From the NCBI GenBank assembly GCA_902529115.1, contig CABZVB010000001.1:124001-188000 (forward strand): a DNA stretch of 64,000 nucleotides. Direction: 5' to 3'. The notes below the pieces were generated by a model, which saw only the letters and a list, made by a program, of their open reading frames with translations, did no database searches and was not told the origin of the DNA. Source of the DNA: an uncultured Balneola sp. (GTDB lineage: Bacteria > Bacteroidota > Rhodothermia > Balneolales > Balneolaceae). Shown here in pieces: positions 1 through 10,968 of this stretch; the stretch's first letter is position 1; each line of letters begins with the position of its first letter. Both the position numbers and the translations under genes were made by a program.

Positions 1-1134
1 AGCTCAAATGTACAAGGGATTATATCTGACAATATCATAATCAATAACAAAGGGTATGAGGGCGCAGGTATATATTTAAATGATTCTGACCCAGCGATCT
101 TAAATAATCTAATTGCATACAACAAAGCAGATAACTACGGAGGCGGGTTGTTGGCCTATAGAAGTTTCTCAACGTTATTAAATAATATTATATGGGGGAA
201 TGAATCCAAAAGAGGTGACCAGCTTTTTCAAGGTGAGGGCTTGCCTTTTATTGACCATAGTATAGTACAAAATTATGGCAAAGGAACAAATGTGCTTGCG
301 AGAGAGGGAGATAATATCTACACAGAAGACCCATTTCTTGAATTATCACAGGAGCCCATAGCTCCTAAAGAGGGAAATACAGTGGTTAGCCGTTTTGGTA
401 TTTATGTAAGCATCTCTGACTCAAGTATATTATTTGGGAACGGAAGGTCTACAGTATTTGACAAGCACATAGTTCAAACTAGAGAGCCAATACCTCTCGA
501 TTCAGACGCTGATATTGGGCCGTTTGAATTTAAATTTGCGATGGTTGTAAATCCATTGATAGCGCCCCAATTAGTTTATCCGTTGGAACTAGATGAAGAC
601 CCTGGGATAGACCCGCTTTTTGAATGGGAGCAGGTAAAATATTCTACTGGCTATGAAATGATGATATCAACTAAAGAGGATTTTTCTGAAAATGTAAGCA
701 CGCATAAATCTGATAGGAACTTTATGTCTTTGGATACCCCGCTCGATTCCAGTCATGAAAAGTATTATTGGAAGGTCAGGGGAATAAATTCAACAAAAAA
801 TGGGGACTGGAGCGATACCCAGATGTTCAATGTAGGTATTATAAATTCAAATGAACCCACGGTTGAAATCACAGATTACGAGCTTTACCAAAACTACCCT
901 AATCCCTTTAATCCAGCCACCCGCATTCAATATGCATTACCTGAATTCACAAATGTTAAGATTGAAATATTCAACAGTTTAGGGCAAAAACTAGCAGAGC
1001 TGGTAAACGAACAACAAAATGCTGGAATCCATGAAATAATATTCAAGTCGGAAGGATTATCAACAGGGGTGTATTTATATAAGCTTACGACACCTTTCTT
1101 TACGGAATCAAAAAAAATGTTATTAATTAAATAA
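1..1134 (+). CDS. T9SS-exported parallel beta-helix protein, C-terminal part (5' end outside window)
   Basis: The frame is open from base 1, so this is the C-terminal 377 residues of a longer protein; an apparent TTG start at 148 is internal. The first ~60 residues are rich in N-N-x-I-x-x-N repeats (ISDNIIINNK, ILNNLIAYNK, TLLNNIIWGN), typical of right-handed parallel beta-helix surface proteins. A fibronectin-III-like stretch follows (about residues 190-275, with YYWKVRGIN and GDWSDTQMF). The last ~85 residues are a type A T9SS sorting domain: YQNYPNPFNPATRIQYALP, then IEIFNSLGQKLAELV, GVYLYKL and a terminal KKMLLIK. Such proteins cross the outer membrane by T9SS and are anchored or released after the domain is removed. 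The substrate or ligand cannot be told. The family call is firm; the function is open. Confidence 0.85.
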   Translation, partial: SSNVQGIISDNIIINNKGYEGAGIYLNDSDPAILNNLIAYNKADNYGGGLLAYRSFSTLLNNIIWGNESKRGDQLFQGEGLPFIDHSIVQNYGKGTNVLAREGDNIYTEDPFLELSQEPIAPKEGNTVVSRFGIYVSISDSSILFGNGRSTVFDKHIVQTREPIPLDSDADIGPFEFKFAMVVNPLIAPQLVYPLELDEDPGIDPLFEWEQVKYSTGYEMMISTKEDFSENVSTHKSDRNFMSLDTPLDSSHEKYYWKVRGINSTKNGDWSDTQMFNVGIINSNEPTVEITDYELYQNYPNPFNPATRIQYALPEFTNVKIEIFNSLGQKLAELVNEQQNAGIHEIIFKSEGLSTGVYLYKLTTPFFTESKKMLLIK

Positions 1135-1176
1135 TTAGCACAACAGTCAAGGCCCTGTATTATTAAGAATTTATTA

Positions 1177-1207
1177 TTGTATCTTCATTTACTTGTAAGT
1201 ATCTTTG
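1177..1207 (+). promoter_or_regulatory. Bacteroidota-type promoter for tRNA-Asp
   Basis: TTG at 1177-1179 is followed after 20 nt by TATCTTTG at 1200-1207, a full match to the TAnnTTTG -7 element of the Bacteroidota primary sigma factor. It lies about 80 nt upstream of the tRNA in a gene-free stretch, so it probably drives the tRNA. This is motif matching only. Confidence 0.5.
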
Positions 1208-1286
1208 TATCCGTTTTAAAAGCCCTTTATTAGCAAGAGTTAAAAATAAAGCAGCAAATGTTTTAAACTATTTTCAAAGGGTAAAT

Positions 1287-1360
1287 GGTCCGGTAGTTCA
1301 GTTGGTTAGAACGCCTGCCTGTCACGCAGGAGGTCGAGGGTTCGAGTCCCTTCCGGATCG
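1287..1360 (+). tRNA. tRNA-Asp (GTC)
   Basis: A complete 74-nt cloverleaf is visible. The acceptor arm GGTCCGG (1287-1293) pairs with CCGGATC (1353-1359), and the discriminator base is G1360. The anticodon stem CCTGC/GCAGG (1314-1318/1326-1330) encloses loop CTGTCAC with anticodon GTC at 1321-1323. The T-loop is TTCGAGT. CCA is not encoded and must be added after transcription. A rho-independent terminator follows immediately. Confidence 0.97.
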
Positions 1361-1361
1361 C

Positions 1362-1390
1362 AAAAGCCCTGAATACAGGGCTTTTTTTTT
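1362..1390 (+). terminator. Rho-independent terminator after tRNA-Asp
   Basis: AAAAGCCCTG (1362-1371) pairs with CAGGGCTTTT (1376-1385) around loop AATA, and a T run continues to 1390. It ends the tRNA transcript 46 nt before mnmG starts, so mnmG needs readthrough or a promoter I could not find. Confidence 0.9.
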
Positions 1391-1436
1391 ATCTCATTTT
1401 TTGGTCGTTAAACACCTCAGTTAAGTCAATGCGAAA

Positions 1437-3329
1437 ATGGAAGCTTTTCCAATATATGATGTAATCGTTGTCGGCGCAGGCCATGCCGGTAGTGAGGCCG
1501 CGGGTGCGGCTGCACAGTTAGGCGCTAAAACCTTGCTAATTACAATGAACCTAGAGGCTATAGCAAAAATGTCCTGTAATCCGGCAATGGGTGGGGTTGC
1601 TAAAGGGCAATTGGTGCGGGAAATAGATGCGCTTGGCGGCCTATCGGGGATAGTGAGTGACCGATCAGCGGTTCAGTTCAGGATGCTTAATAGAAGTAAA
1701 GGGCCGGCTATGTGGAGCCCCCGATGTCAGAGCGATCGAGCGCTTTATGCGCAATATATGCGAGAAGAACTTGAGAAAAAACAAGAACTTAGCTTCCGGC
1801 AAGATAATGTTGTAGATCTAGTTGTTGAGGACAAGGTGGTTAAAGGAGTTGTTACTCAGACAGGTCAGTTGTTCAAGTCTAAAACCGTGGTTCTTACAAG
1901 CGGAACTTTTTTGAATGGTTTAATTCACATCGGTGAAATGAATTTTGGAGGTGGACGGTCAGGAGAGCGAGCCTCTGTTGGTGTTTCTGCCGCCCTTGAA
2001 CGACAGGGGTTCTCAATTGGGCGTCTTAAAACAGGAACGCCCCCCCGAATAGATGGGAGAACTGTTGATTATAACGTACTAGAAATTCAGCATGGAGACG
2101 ATGACCCTAGCCCCTTTTCATACTCAACAGATATTGATGGCCTGCGTAAAACAAAGCAACTAACGTGTTGGATAGGCTACACGAATGATGCTGTCCATCA
2201 AAAATTGAAGGAAGGTTTTGATCGTAGTCCAATGTTCAACGGTCGTATAAAATCAGTTGGGCCAAGATACTGCCCATCTATAGAAGATAAAATTAACCGG
2301 TTTGCTGATAAAGATAGGCATCAACTATTCCTCGAGCCTGAAGGCTGGAATACTTATGAAATGTATTTAAATGGGTTTTCTACGTCATTACCTGAGGATA
2401 TACAATATGGCGCTCTTCGTACTATTCCAGGCTTTAAAAAGGCGACAATGCTACGGCCAGGTTATGCTATAGAGTATGACTACTTCCCCCCGCATCAAAT
2501 TAAGCGGAGCATGGAGACTAAGTTGATATCGGGTTTGTTTTTTGCTGGACAAATCAACGGCACAACCGGCTACGAAGAGGCTGCTTGCCAAGGGCTAATG
2601 GCGGGTATAAATGCGGCATTGAAAGTAGAGGGGAAAAGTGAGTTTGTGCTGAATCGATCAGAGGCTTATATAGGAGTTTTAATTGATGATCTGATAAATA
2701 AGGGCACAGAAGAGCCCTACAGAATGTTTACCTCCCGAGCAGAGCATAGGATACTACTCAGGCAGGACAATGCAGACCTGAGGTTAACTCAAAAGGGATA
2801 TGAGATAGGATTGGTTTCACGTGAAACACATAAGCGGGTCAACCATAAAAGGCAACAGATAAAGGATTTAATGTCATTATTAAACAGTGAAACCGTACGG
2901 CCAGAAATCCTAAATGATTATTTTATGACCGCAGGCACGGCGGGCTTAAAGCAGCCAGTGAAAGCGCATACTGTATTACCACGCCCAGAGGTAAAAATTG
3001 ATGAGCTTTTACAGGCAGATGATGGTTTAAGGGCTAAAGTATATAATATTACGAGCGATAGGCTTGTACTTGAGCAAGTAGAGATACAGATAAAATATGC
3101 TGGCTACATTGAAAAAGAGCATGAAATGGTTAAGGAGTTAGCGAATAAAGAACAAATAAAGTTATCCGAAAGCCTTGACTACGACCGAATAAAGAGCCTT
3201 TCAACAGAGGGGCGCCAAAAAATGAAAAAAATCAAACCAGAAACGCTTGGTCAAGCTAGCCGAATAAGTGGAGTGTCCGCTAGTGATATATCTGTTTTAA
3301 TGGTATTTCTTAAGCGGTTTTTAAAATGA
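1437..3329 (+). CDS. mnmG: tRNA uridine-5-carboxymethylaminomethyl modification enzyme MnmG (GidA)
   Basis: FAD-dependent enzyme that with MnmE installs the cmnm5 group on wobble U34 of several tRNAs; cytoplasmic. At 630 residues it has the usual length. The N-terminal Rossmann motif is [10 protein letters not shown] (about residues 12-21). Family blocks [37 protein letters not shown] and [11 protein letters not shown] are present, as is the C-terminal helical domain ([10 protein letters not shown]) that contacts MnmE and tRNA. The ATG at 1437 has no Shine-Dalgarno sequence. The stop overlaps the rsmG start by 4 nt (ATGA), so the two are co-translated. A parS-like palindrome at 2813-2828 encodes residues VSRET (460-464). 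MnmE is not in this window. Confidence 0.97.
   Translation: MEAFPIYDVIVVGAGHAGSEAAGAAAQLGAKTLLITMNLEAIAKMSCNPAMGGVAKGQLVREIDALGGLSGIVSDRSAVQFRMLNRSKGPAMWSPRCQSDRALYAQYMREELEKKQELSFRQDNVVDLVVEDKVVKGVVTQTGQLFKSKTVVLTSGTFLNGLIHIGEMNFGGGRSGERASVGVSAALERQGFSIGRLKTGTPPRIDGRTVDYNVLEIQHGDDDPSPFSYSTDIDGLRKTKQLTCWIGYTNDAVHQKLKEGFDRSPMFNGRIKSVGPRYCPSIEDKINRFADKDRHQLFLEPEGWNTYEMYLNGFSTSLPEDIQYGALRTIPGFKKATMLRPGYAIEYDYFPPHQIKRSMETKLISGLFFAGQINGTTGYEEAACQGLMAGINAALKVEGKSEFVLNRSEAYIGVLIDDLINKGTEEPYRMFTSRAEHRILLRQDNADLRLTQKGYEIGLVSRETHKRVNHKRQQIKDLMSLLNSETVRPEILNDYFMTAGTAGLKQPVKAHTVLPRPEVKIDELLQADDGLRAKVYNITSDRLVLEQVEIQIKYAGYIEKEHEMVKELANKEQIKLSESLDYDRIKSLSTEGRQKMKKIKPETLGQASRISGVSASDISVLMVFLKRFLK
2813..2828. 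other. parS-like centromere site 1 (inside mnmG)
   Basis: The 16-mer GGTTTCACGTGAAACA matches the ParB-binding consensus TGTTTCACGTGAAACA at 15 of 16 positions; only the first base differs. It lies in the mnmG coding sequence and encodes VSRET. Together with two perfect copies 650-970 nt downstream it makes a cluster, which argues against chance. Confidence 0.8.
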
Positions 3330-4018
3330 TTACTGACGCGCGCATCACAATGCAAAAAGTAGAAGGCGCACATTATGCGCAGGTTAAAGAGCTATATAGA
3401 AGTAAGCTATTAGAGCTTAATAAGTATATAGAAGAGCTTCAATGGTGGAATAAGAGAATAAATCTAGTAAGTAGAGATGTTTCACGTGAAACACTTGTAA
3501 TGCATGTTGAGCACTCTTTAATGCTGCTATTAGTGCCTATAGTAAAAGAAGCGCAGATTCTTTTAGACGTAGGTACAGGTGGGGGCTTACCTGGGGTTCC
3601 TTTAGGAATATGCCGGAATAATAATGCAACACAGAGTGTCATTATGAATGATAAAGTCGAAAAAAAAATATGGGCGTTAAAACAAATAATTCAAAACTTA
3701 GGCCTCGAAGGGGTGCGTGCTTTAGCAAAAAACGTAGCAACTATCCATCTTAGTGATTTGGTTGATGTTTCACGTGAAACAAAGAGTAAAGCTAGGTTAA
3801 CAATATGCGTGACTAAGCATGCGTTTAAAATTGATCAACTTCTTGATTTAGTGTCCCCAGTCCTTACTAATGAGTTTATTTTCTTAAAGGGGCGCACTGA
3901 AGCAATTGAAGAAATTAAAAGAGTAAAGTCCCCTATAAAAGCTGTTGTGTATATTTTAGACGGAATAGATAAAACCGCATTTTATGATGGTAAGGCTATT
4001 ATTCATTTAAGCCGTTAA
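3326..4018 (+). CDS. rsmG: 16S rRNA (guanine-N7)-methyltransferase RsmG (GidB)
   Basis: SAM-dependent methyltransferase forming m7G in the 530 loop of 16S rRNA. At 230 residues it is near the family's usual 205-240. The SAM-binding motif [15 protein letters not shown] is at about residues 87-101, preceded by the family's [11 protein letters not shown]. The start overlaps the mnmG stop by 4 nt. Two perfect parS palindromes lie inside the gene and force the pentapeptide VSRET at residues 52-56 and again at 148-152. The first sits where homologues usually have a short loop after INLVSR, the second in the variable region after the fourth strand. The enzyme looks intact. Confidence 0.93.
   Translation: MITDARITMQKVEGAHYAQVKELYRSKLLELNKYIEELQWWNKRINLVSRDVSRETLVMHVEHSLMLLLVPIVKEAQILLDVGTGGGLPGVPLGICRNNNATQSVIMNDKVEKKIWALKQIIQNLGLEGVRALAKNVATIHLSDLVDVSRETKSKARLTICVTKHAFKIDQLLDLVSPVLTNEFIFLKGRTEAIEEIKRVKSPIKAVVYILDGIDKTAFYDGKAIIHLSR
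3478..3493. other. parS centromere site 2 (inside rsmG)
   Basis: Perfect 16/16 copy of TGTTTCACGTGAAACA, the conserved chromosomal parS palindrome bound by ParB and Noc family proteins. It is coding, in rsmG codons 51-56. Confidence 0.9.
3766..3781. other. parS centromere site 3 (inside rsmG)
   Basis: Second perfect 16/16 copy of TGTTTCACGTGAAACA, 288 nt (centre to centre) from site 2 and in the same reading phase, again encoding DVSRET (rsmG codons 147-152). Confidence 0.9.
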
Positions 4019-4046
4019 CATGTTTTAAGTTTATTAGGTACACGTT

Positions 4047-4994
4047 GTGAATAGTGCAGAAAGAAGACTCAAGCTTATTTTGTTGCTACAAAGACCCGGG
4101 AGAAAAAAGACAGTTCAAGAGCTAGCGGATATTTTTGGGGTTAGTAGAAGGACTATATTTAGGGATTTTAATGCTTTGTCAGAAATAGATGTGCCTATTA
4201 AATATGATCGTTATACTGGCTATGGTTTAGTTGAGGGGTATAAAATGCCCCCCTTAATGTTCAACTCAAAAGAACTAGCTACAATAATGGTGGGTTTGAA
4301 TTTTGTTAAATCACAAGTAGATCAGCAGATGGTTCAAGATGCTACAGGGGTTGAGTTAAAGATTAAAAATGTTTTACCAAATGAGTTGAAGACACTCATG
4401 ACATCATTAGAAGAGCATACCATTGTTGATCCTTATTTGCGGTATAATAGTAATCAAAAGAAAGGTGGAGACTGGTATTTGATTAGCGCTGCGATAGCAG
4501 ACAAAAAAAGAATGCAATTCACCTACACAACAAAAGCTGGAAGCCGGACAACGCGGAAAATAGATCCTTATTTGTTGGTTTATTTCCAAGATCATTGGAA
4601 CGTGGTGGGTTGGTCGCACAGGCGTGGCGATATTCGTAGTTTTATACTCGATAGGATCGTGTCACCGGTTATTTTAGAAGAAAACTGGCTACCAAAATCA
4701 AAAATGAGCGTAGACAGCCTAATTTTCCGGTATAACGAGCTAAAAAAAATAGTGGTACTAGAGGTCGAAAAATCTGAGATAGAAAGAATAAGGGCTATTT
4801 TGCCAGCTAAAATAATTAAGCTAGAGCAAAAAAAACTTAAAAAAGTAAGGTTGTCTTTTGAGTTTGATAATATGGCCTTTTTGAATCATTGGCTTTTACA
4901 GTTTGGTACAACGGTAAAAATAATTAAGCCTGAAGTCTTAATATCTTTGCAGAAAGAAACACTTCAGGCAATGATAAATGATTTAGAAAAGTAG
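4047..4994 (+). CDS. HTH/WYL-domain transcriptional regulator
   Basis: DeoR/YafY-like regulator of 315 residues. It has an N-terminal winged helix-turn-helix (residues ~1-60, with ELADIFGVSRRTIFRDFNAL as recognition region) and a central WYL domain (about 140-215, with DPYLLVYFQDHWNVVGW and RSFILDRI). A C-terminal WCX-like extension ends in LQFGTTVKI. WYL domains sense ligands such as nucleic acids or nucleotides and often regulate DNA-damage or defence genes; no target is evident here. The GTG start at 4047 is the earliest that keeps the HTH intact. It lies 28 nt after rsmG and may be co-transcribed with it. The gene ends in a hairpin shared with convergent gyrA. Confidence 0.85.
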   Translation: MNSAERRLKLILLLQRPGRKKTVQELADIFGVSRRTIFRDFNALSEIDVPIKYDRYTGYGLVEGYKMPPLMFNSKELATIMVGLNFVKSQVDQQMVQDATGVELKIKNVLPNELKTLMTSLEEHTIVDPYLRYNSNQKKGGDWYLISAAIADKKRMQFTYTTKAGSRTTRKIDPYLLVYFQDHWNVVGWSHRRGDIRSFILDRIVSPVILEENWLPKSKMSVDSLIFRYNELKKIVVLEVEKSEIERIRAILPAKIIKLEQKKLKKVRLSFEFDNMAFLNHWLLQFGTTVKIIKPEVLISLQKETLQAMINDLEK

Positions 4995-5027
4995 AATTAG
5001 GTCCGGTAATATATTTACTAATTCTAC
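4991..5027. terminator. Inverted repeat between convergent WYL gene and gyrA
   Basis: GTAGAATTAG (4991-5000) and CTAATTCTAC (5018-5027) form a perfect 10-bp inverted repeat around a 17-nt loop. The arms contain both stop codons (TAG of the WYL gene at 4992-4994 and, on the other strand, TAG of gyrA at 5024-5026). The position suggests a bidirectional terminator, but the stem is AT-rich and no T run follows on either side. Confidence 0.5.
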
Positions 5028-7501
5028 GCTTCATTCACCTCTCCTGAGCCTCCTTCATCATCTTCTTCGTTAACTACTCGGGTAACTGCAGCAATAGAAC
5101 CATCAGAATCTAGTCTCATAATTCGTACACCCTGTGTGTTTCGGCCCATTGTTCTTATACTGCCACAATTCATACGGATTACCTTGCCTCGCTGGGTAAT
5201 AACCATTAGGTCATCTTGATCCGATACCTCTTTTAAGGCAATTAGGCCGCCCGTTTTTGGTGTAGTTTTGAGCGTTATGACCCCTTTACCGCCACGACTC
5301 TGCTCTCGGTAGTCATCCACTAATGAACGCTTACCATAGCCATTTTCAGAGATGGCTAATACAGTCGCTTCATGAGTATTCCTAATGACAACCATATCAA
5401 CTATAGTATCGTGTTTGCCTAATGTCATTCCTCTTACTCCAGAGGTATTTCGTCCCATTTGTCGTACATCAGTCTCATGAAAACGTATGGCCCGGCCATT
5501 ACTATTCGCTAATATGATATTAGAATCACCATCAGTTAGTTCAGCGGATAATAAACTGTCATCGTCTTTGATATTTATAGCAATTATACCGTCTCTTCTT
5601 GGTCGACTATAGGCTTCTAATGTGGTTTTCTTGATTTGACCTTTGGCAGTACACATTACTATGGATTTGTCTTTTAAGTACTCCTCATCTTCAAGTGATT
5701 TAACAGGAACAAAGGCCTTAATTGCATCATCCTTTTTAATTTCAATCAAATTAACAATGGCGCGTCCTCGTGCTAATCGGCCTCCTTCTGGAATTTCATA
5801 TACTTTGAGCCAATAACACTTTCCACTTTCACTAAAAAATAGAATATAATTATGGTTAGTTGCTACAAATAAATGTTCTACGTATTCTTCCTCCCTAGTA
5901 GTAGTGCCTTTCATGCCTTTACCGCCACGTCTTTGCCTTCTATATCCACTTAAAGGCATTCTCTTAATGAAACCTTTATTAGATATAGTCACAACAACAT
6001 CTTCGTCTGCAATCATATCTTCTACGCTAAAATCTTCAGCGGAATAAACTATTTGAGTTCGGCGCTCGTCACCATAGCGTTCTAGCAGCTCATCTAATTC
6101 TGTTTTAATAATAGAATATTGTTTTGATCGATCTGATAGAATTATTCGGAAATCGGCAATTTTCTCAACGATACCACTATATTCGCTATCAATTCTTTCT
6201 CGTTCTAAGCCCGTTAATTTTTGAAGGCGCATTTCGAGAATAGCTTTAGCTTGAATATCGGTCAAAGCAAAGTTTTTTCTTAATTCGGCGTTAGCTATTT
6301 GTGGATTTTTAGATGCCCGAATAATTTTAATAACCTCATCTAGATTGTCTAAAGCTATTTTTAACCCCTCAAGTATATGAGCTCTCGCTTCAGCGGCTTC
6401 AAGGTCATATATAGTACGGCGAATAATAATCTCTACACGGTGCTCAACGTAATGACGTATTAACTCTTTAATATCCATTACTTTTGGCCTTCCTTGTACT
6501 AATGCAAGGTTAATGATACCAAAAGTAGTTTGCATCTGTGTGTATTTGTAAAGCTGGTTTAATACAACCCCAGCATTGGCTGAGCGCTTAAGTATGATAA
6601 CAATACGCATCCCCTCTCGATCACTTTCATCTCGCACTTCTGAAATATCTGTTATTTTATCCGTATGAACGAGTTGTGCAATTTTTTCAATCAAGCTACT
6701 CTTATTTACTTGATAAGGTATCTCGGTAATGACTATTTGTTCTCGTCCACCTCGCAGCTCTTCAGTATTAGCTCGGGCTCTTAAGGTTACTTTACCTCGC
6801 CCTGTTTCATAGGCGTCTTTAACCCCTTCGTAGCCATAAATTATACCCCCTGTAGGGAAATCTGGGGCGGTGATGTTCGTCATGAGTTCTTTTATCTCGA
6901 TATCTTGATTATCGATAAAAGCTTGAATTCCATTAATGACCTCGGTTAGGTTATGAGGAGCCATATTAGTGGCCATTCCAACGGCAATACCCGAGGCGCC
7001 ATTGACTAATAGATTGGGCAAGGCGCCCGGAAGTACAGTTGGCTCAAGTAGAGTATCGTCAAAGTTAGTTTGGTAATCGACGGTATTCTTATTAATGTCA
7101 GTTAAGAGCTCCTCTGCTATACGATCCATGCGGACCTCTGTGTAACGCATAGCGGCAGCAGAATCACCATCTACAGAGCCAAAGTTGCCTTGACCATCTA
7201 CTAAAGGATATCTTAGAGAGAAATCCTGCACCATTCGTACAATGGAATCATATACGGCAGAATCACCATGTGGATGGTATTTACCCAATACTTCACCTAC
7301 TATTCGGGCGCTTTTTTTATACCCTCGATTGTGCAGCATTCCTAGATCATTCATCCCGAAAAGGGCGCGCCTGTGCACTGGTTTTAACCCGTCTCGTACA
7401 TCAGGGAGTGCCCTAGATACAATAACCGACATCGAATAATCAATGTAGGATGATTGCATTTCATCTTCAATTGTAATGGGTATGATTTTTTCTCTAGCCA
7501 T
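5024..7501 (-). CDS. gyrA: DNA gyrase subunit A
   Basis: Breakage-reunion subunit of gyrase, which with GyrB introduces negative supercoils using ATP. At 825 residues it has the usual length. The active-site tyrosine is Y120 in [14 protein letters not shown]. The quinolone region is wild-type-like: [13 protein letters not shown] has S81 and D85. The C-terminal beta-pinwheel blades carry the QRRGGKG (GyrA-box) motif plus repeated blades such as [11 protein letters not shown]. The protein ends in an acidic tail. It is separated from upstream gyrB by 58 nt on the same strand, so the two probably form one transcript. Immediately convergent with the WYL gene. Confidence 0.98.
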   Translation of the reverse strand: MAREKIIPITIEDEMQSSYIDYSMSVIVSRALPDVRDGLKPVHRRALFGMNDLGMLHNRGYKKSARIVGEVLGKYHPHGDSAVYDSIVRMVQDFSLRYPLVDGQGNFGSVDGDSAAAMRYTEVRMDRIAEELLTDINKNTVDYQTNFDDTLLEPTVLPGALPNLLVNGASGIAVGMATNMAPHNLTEVINGIQAFIDNQDIEIKELMTNITAPDFPTGGIIYGYEGVKDAYETGRGKVTLRARANTEELRGGREQIVITEIPYQVNKSSLIEKIAQLVHTDKITDISEVRDESDREGMRIVIILKRSANAGVVLNQLYKYTQMQTTFGIINLALVQGRPKVMDIKELIRHYVEHRVEIIIRRTIYDLEAAEARAHILEGLKIALDNLDEVIKIIRASKNPQIANAELRKNFALTDIQAKAILEMRLQKLTGLERERIDSEYSGIVEKIADFRIILSDRSKQYSIIKTELDELLERYGDERRTQIVYSAEDFSVEDMIADEDVVVTISNKGFIKRMPLSGYRRQRRGGKGMKGTTTREEEYVEHLFVATNHNYILFFSESGKCYWLKVYEIPEGGRLARGRAIVNLIEIKKDDAIKAFVPVKSLEDEEYLKDKSIVMCTAKGQIKKTTLEAYSRPRRDGIIAINIKDDDSLLSAELTDGDSNIILANSNGRAIRFHETDVRQMGRNTSGVRGMTLGKHDTIVDMVVIRNTHEATVLAISENGYGKRSLVDDYREQSRGGKGVITLKTTPKTGGLIALKEVSDQDDLMVITQRGKVIRMNCGSIRTMGRNTQGVRIMRLDSDGSIAAVTRVVNEEDDEGGSGEVNEA

Positions 7502-7559
7502 TCCAGAAATATATTATTGGTGTAAATTAGATAGCTTAGGTTTGCATTCTACTGCAATG

Positions 7560-9503
<1,944 letters not shown>

Positions 9504-9756
9504 TTAAGGGTCGCGTTGTAAGATGATTGTATATAACGATCAAAATACCGTTTATAGACCCAAAAACAAAAAAAGCCAAGGTAATTATCAAAAATATTGG
9601 AGATGTGAGCGCAGGGGTGAAATTTGGCGGCCTCGTTATTAATTTTAAAAACTATGAAAATTGAGTTAATGATGATTTTTAACCCTAATACACATTGTTT
9701 TTTTAATTTTATAGCTTTATTTTTTAAGTCTATTTAATAATTTTAGTTTTAAAACA

Positions 9757-10002
9757 ATGTCGCGAAGAGACGATATAACAGGAAGAAAAGCTATGAACGG
9801 TTATCGTTCATCAAAGGCGAACAATAAAACAAAACATCGCTTTCATTTAAATTTACAGAAACGGAGCTTCTACCTTCCAGAAGAAGACAGATGGGTTGCT
9901 TTAAAAGTGTCTGCAAAAACTCTACGCACCATAAACAAAAAAGGTATTTCGGCTGTATTAAAAGATGCTCGCCGCAGAGGAACATTACTTAAAAAGGTAT
10001 AA
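9757..10002 (+). CDS. rpmB: 50S ribosomal protein L28 (bL28)
   Basis: Basic 81-residue protein of the large subunit. It starts MSRRDDITGRKAMNGYRSS, followed by KANNKTKHRFHLNLQ, the conserved L28 N-terminal blocks, and ends in the KTLRTINKKG helix. It is the first gene of rpmB-rpmG-DUF4295; only 3 nt separate its stop from rpmG. A 77% A+T leader precedes the ATG, without a Shine-Dalgarno sequence. Confidence 0.95.
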   Translation: MSRRDDITGRKAMNGYRSSKANNKTKHRFHLNLQKRSFYLPEEDRWVALKVSAKTLRTINKKGISAVLKDARRRGTLLKKV

Positions 10003-10005
10003 AAG

Positions 10006-10170
10006 ATGGCAAAAGATAACAGAATACAAGTTATTTTAGAGTGTACAGAAAAGCCAGGTAGCTCTCGTTACGTTACTACAAAAAACAGAAGAACCCAAAC
10101 AGAGCGTATGGAATTAAAAAAATATAATCCTGTTCTTCGGAAACATACACTTCATAAAGAAATTAAATAA
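10006..10170 (+). CDS. rpmG: 50S ribosomal protein L33 (bL33)
   Basis: This 54-residue protein begins [15 protein letters not shown], continues with [19 protein letters not shown] and ends [14 protein letters not shown], the full L33 pattern. Only one cysteine is present, so this is the zinc-free (C-minus) form with no CxxC ribbon. It lies between rpmB and a DUF4295-type gene with gaps of 3 and 10 nt. Confidence 0.95.
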   Translation: MAKDNRIQVILECTEKPGSSRYVTTKNRRTQTERMELKKYNPVLRKHTLHKEIK

Positions 10171-10180
10171 AAAAAGAACC

Positions 10181-10351
10181 ATGGCAAAGAAGCAAATATT
10201 CGGTTCAGAAGCATTACAACAGAAGGCCTTTGCTCGTAAAATGGCAAAAGTTGTTGTTTCTACCAAAAATAAAAGTGGGAAATATAGCTACAAAGAAGTC
10301 ATGATAGACCAAGAAAATGTGGCGGAATTCTTGTCCAAGAAGAAATCTTAA
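10181..10351 (+). CDS. DUF4295-family small ribosome-associated protein (bL38-like)
   Basis: This 56-residue, lysine-rich protein starts MAKKQIFGSEALQQK and ends VAEFLSKKKS. Bacteroidota genomes carry a ~50-residue DUF4295 gene at exactly this place after rpmB-rpmG. From memory, it has been seen in a Flavobacterium ribosome structure and named bL38. The matching features here are the MAKK start, a central SGKYSYKEVMID strand pair and a lysine-rich end. The call rests on position, size and composition more than on strong sequence identity. A terminator follows 21 nt after the stop. Confidence 0.7.
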   Translation: MAKKQIFGSEALQQKAFARKMAKVVVSTKNKSGKYSYKEVMIDQENVAEFLSKKKS

Positions 10352-10372
10352 TCCTGTTTCTCCGATATTCTT

Positions 10373-10410
10373 AAAAAGGTTATGCATTTAATTGTATAAC
10401 CTTTTTTTTT
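10373..10410 (+). terminator. Rho-independent terminator after rpmB-rpmG-DUF4295
   Basis: AAAAAGGTTAT (10373-10383) pairs with ATAACCTTTTT (10396-10406) around a 12-nt loop, and the T run continues to 10410. It closes the ribosomal operon. Confidence 0.88.
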
Positions 10411-10478
10411 GTCTATTTTTTAATGTCTTGTTACATCAATAGCTTAAGCAATCAATTAATGTCAAATTTAACTAATCG

Positions 10479-10937
10479 ATGAACGTCAAAGAAACTATAT
10501 TAGCTGATCTAGTAGCCGCGATGAAAGCAAAGGATCCCAAACGCTTACAAGTGCTTAGAAGTCTTAAAGCTAAATTACTTGAAAAAGAAATTGAACAGCG
10601 GTCAGGGGGGAAAGCAGAGCTTACTAATGAAGAGGCTCTCACTGTTCTGACAAAGGCAGCTAAACAGCGTAAAGAATCAATAGATCAATACAGTGCTGGA
10701 AACCGATTGGATTTAGTTGAAATTGAAAAATTAGAGTTAAAGATTATTGAATCCTATTTACCTGCACCAATGTCAAATGAGGAAATACTTAAGTTAATTG
10801 ATATACAAATAACAAATGTTGGCGCAACAGGTATGCAAGATATTGGCAAAGTGATGGGACCGATCATGGGAAAGCTTAAAGGGAAGGCAGATGGATCTAT
10901 AGTTAATAGACTAGTAAAGGAGAGGTTGGGGAGTTAA
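10479..10937 (+). CDS. GatB/YqeY domain-containing protein
   Basis: This 152-residue stand-alone YqeY protein is related to the C-terminal tail domain of GatB (tRNA-dependent amidotransferase), which binds tRNA. Conserved blocks are LRSLKAKLLEKEIE, LTVLTKAAKQRKESIDQY, ESYLPAPMSNEEI and the C-terminal DIGKVMGPIMGKLKGKADGS. The exact role of free YqeY is not known. It starts 68 nt after the terminator of the ribosomal operon and is followed 31 nt later by cvpA, so it probably heads the yqeY-cvpA-tyrS-xth-marR run. Confidence 0.92.
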   Translation: MNVKETILADLVAAMKAKDPKRLQVLRSLKAKLLEKEIEQRSGGKAELTNEEALTVLTKAAKQRKESIDQYSAGNRLDLVEIEKLELKIIESYLPAPMSNEEILKLIDIQITNVGATGMQDIGKVMGPIMGKLKGKADGSIVNRLVKERLGS

Positions 10938-10968
10938 CAAAAATCAATACCTAAATAATGGAATTTGT

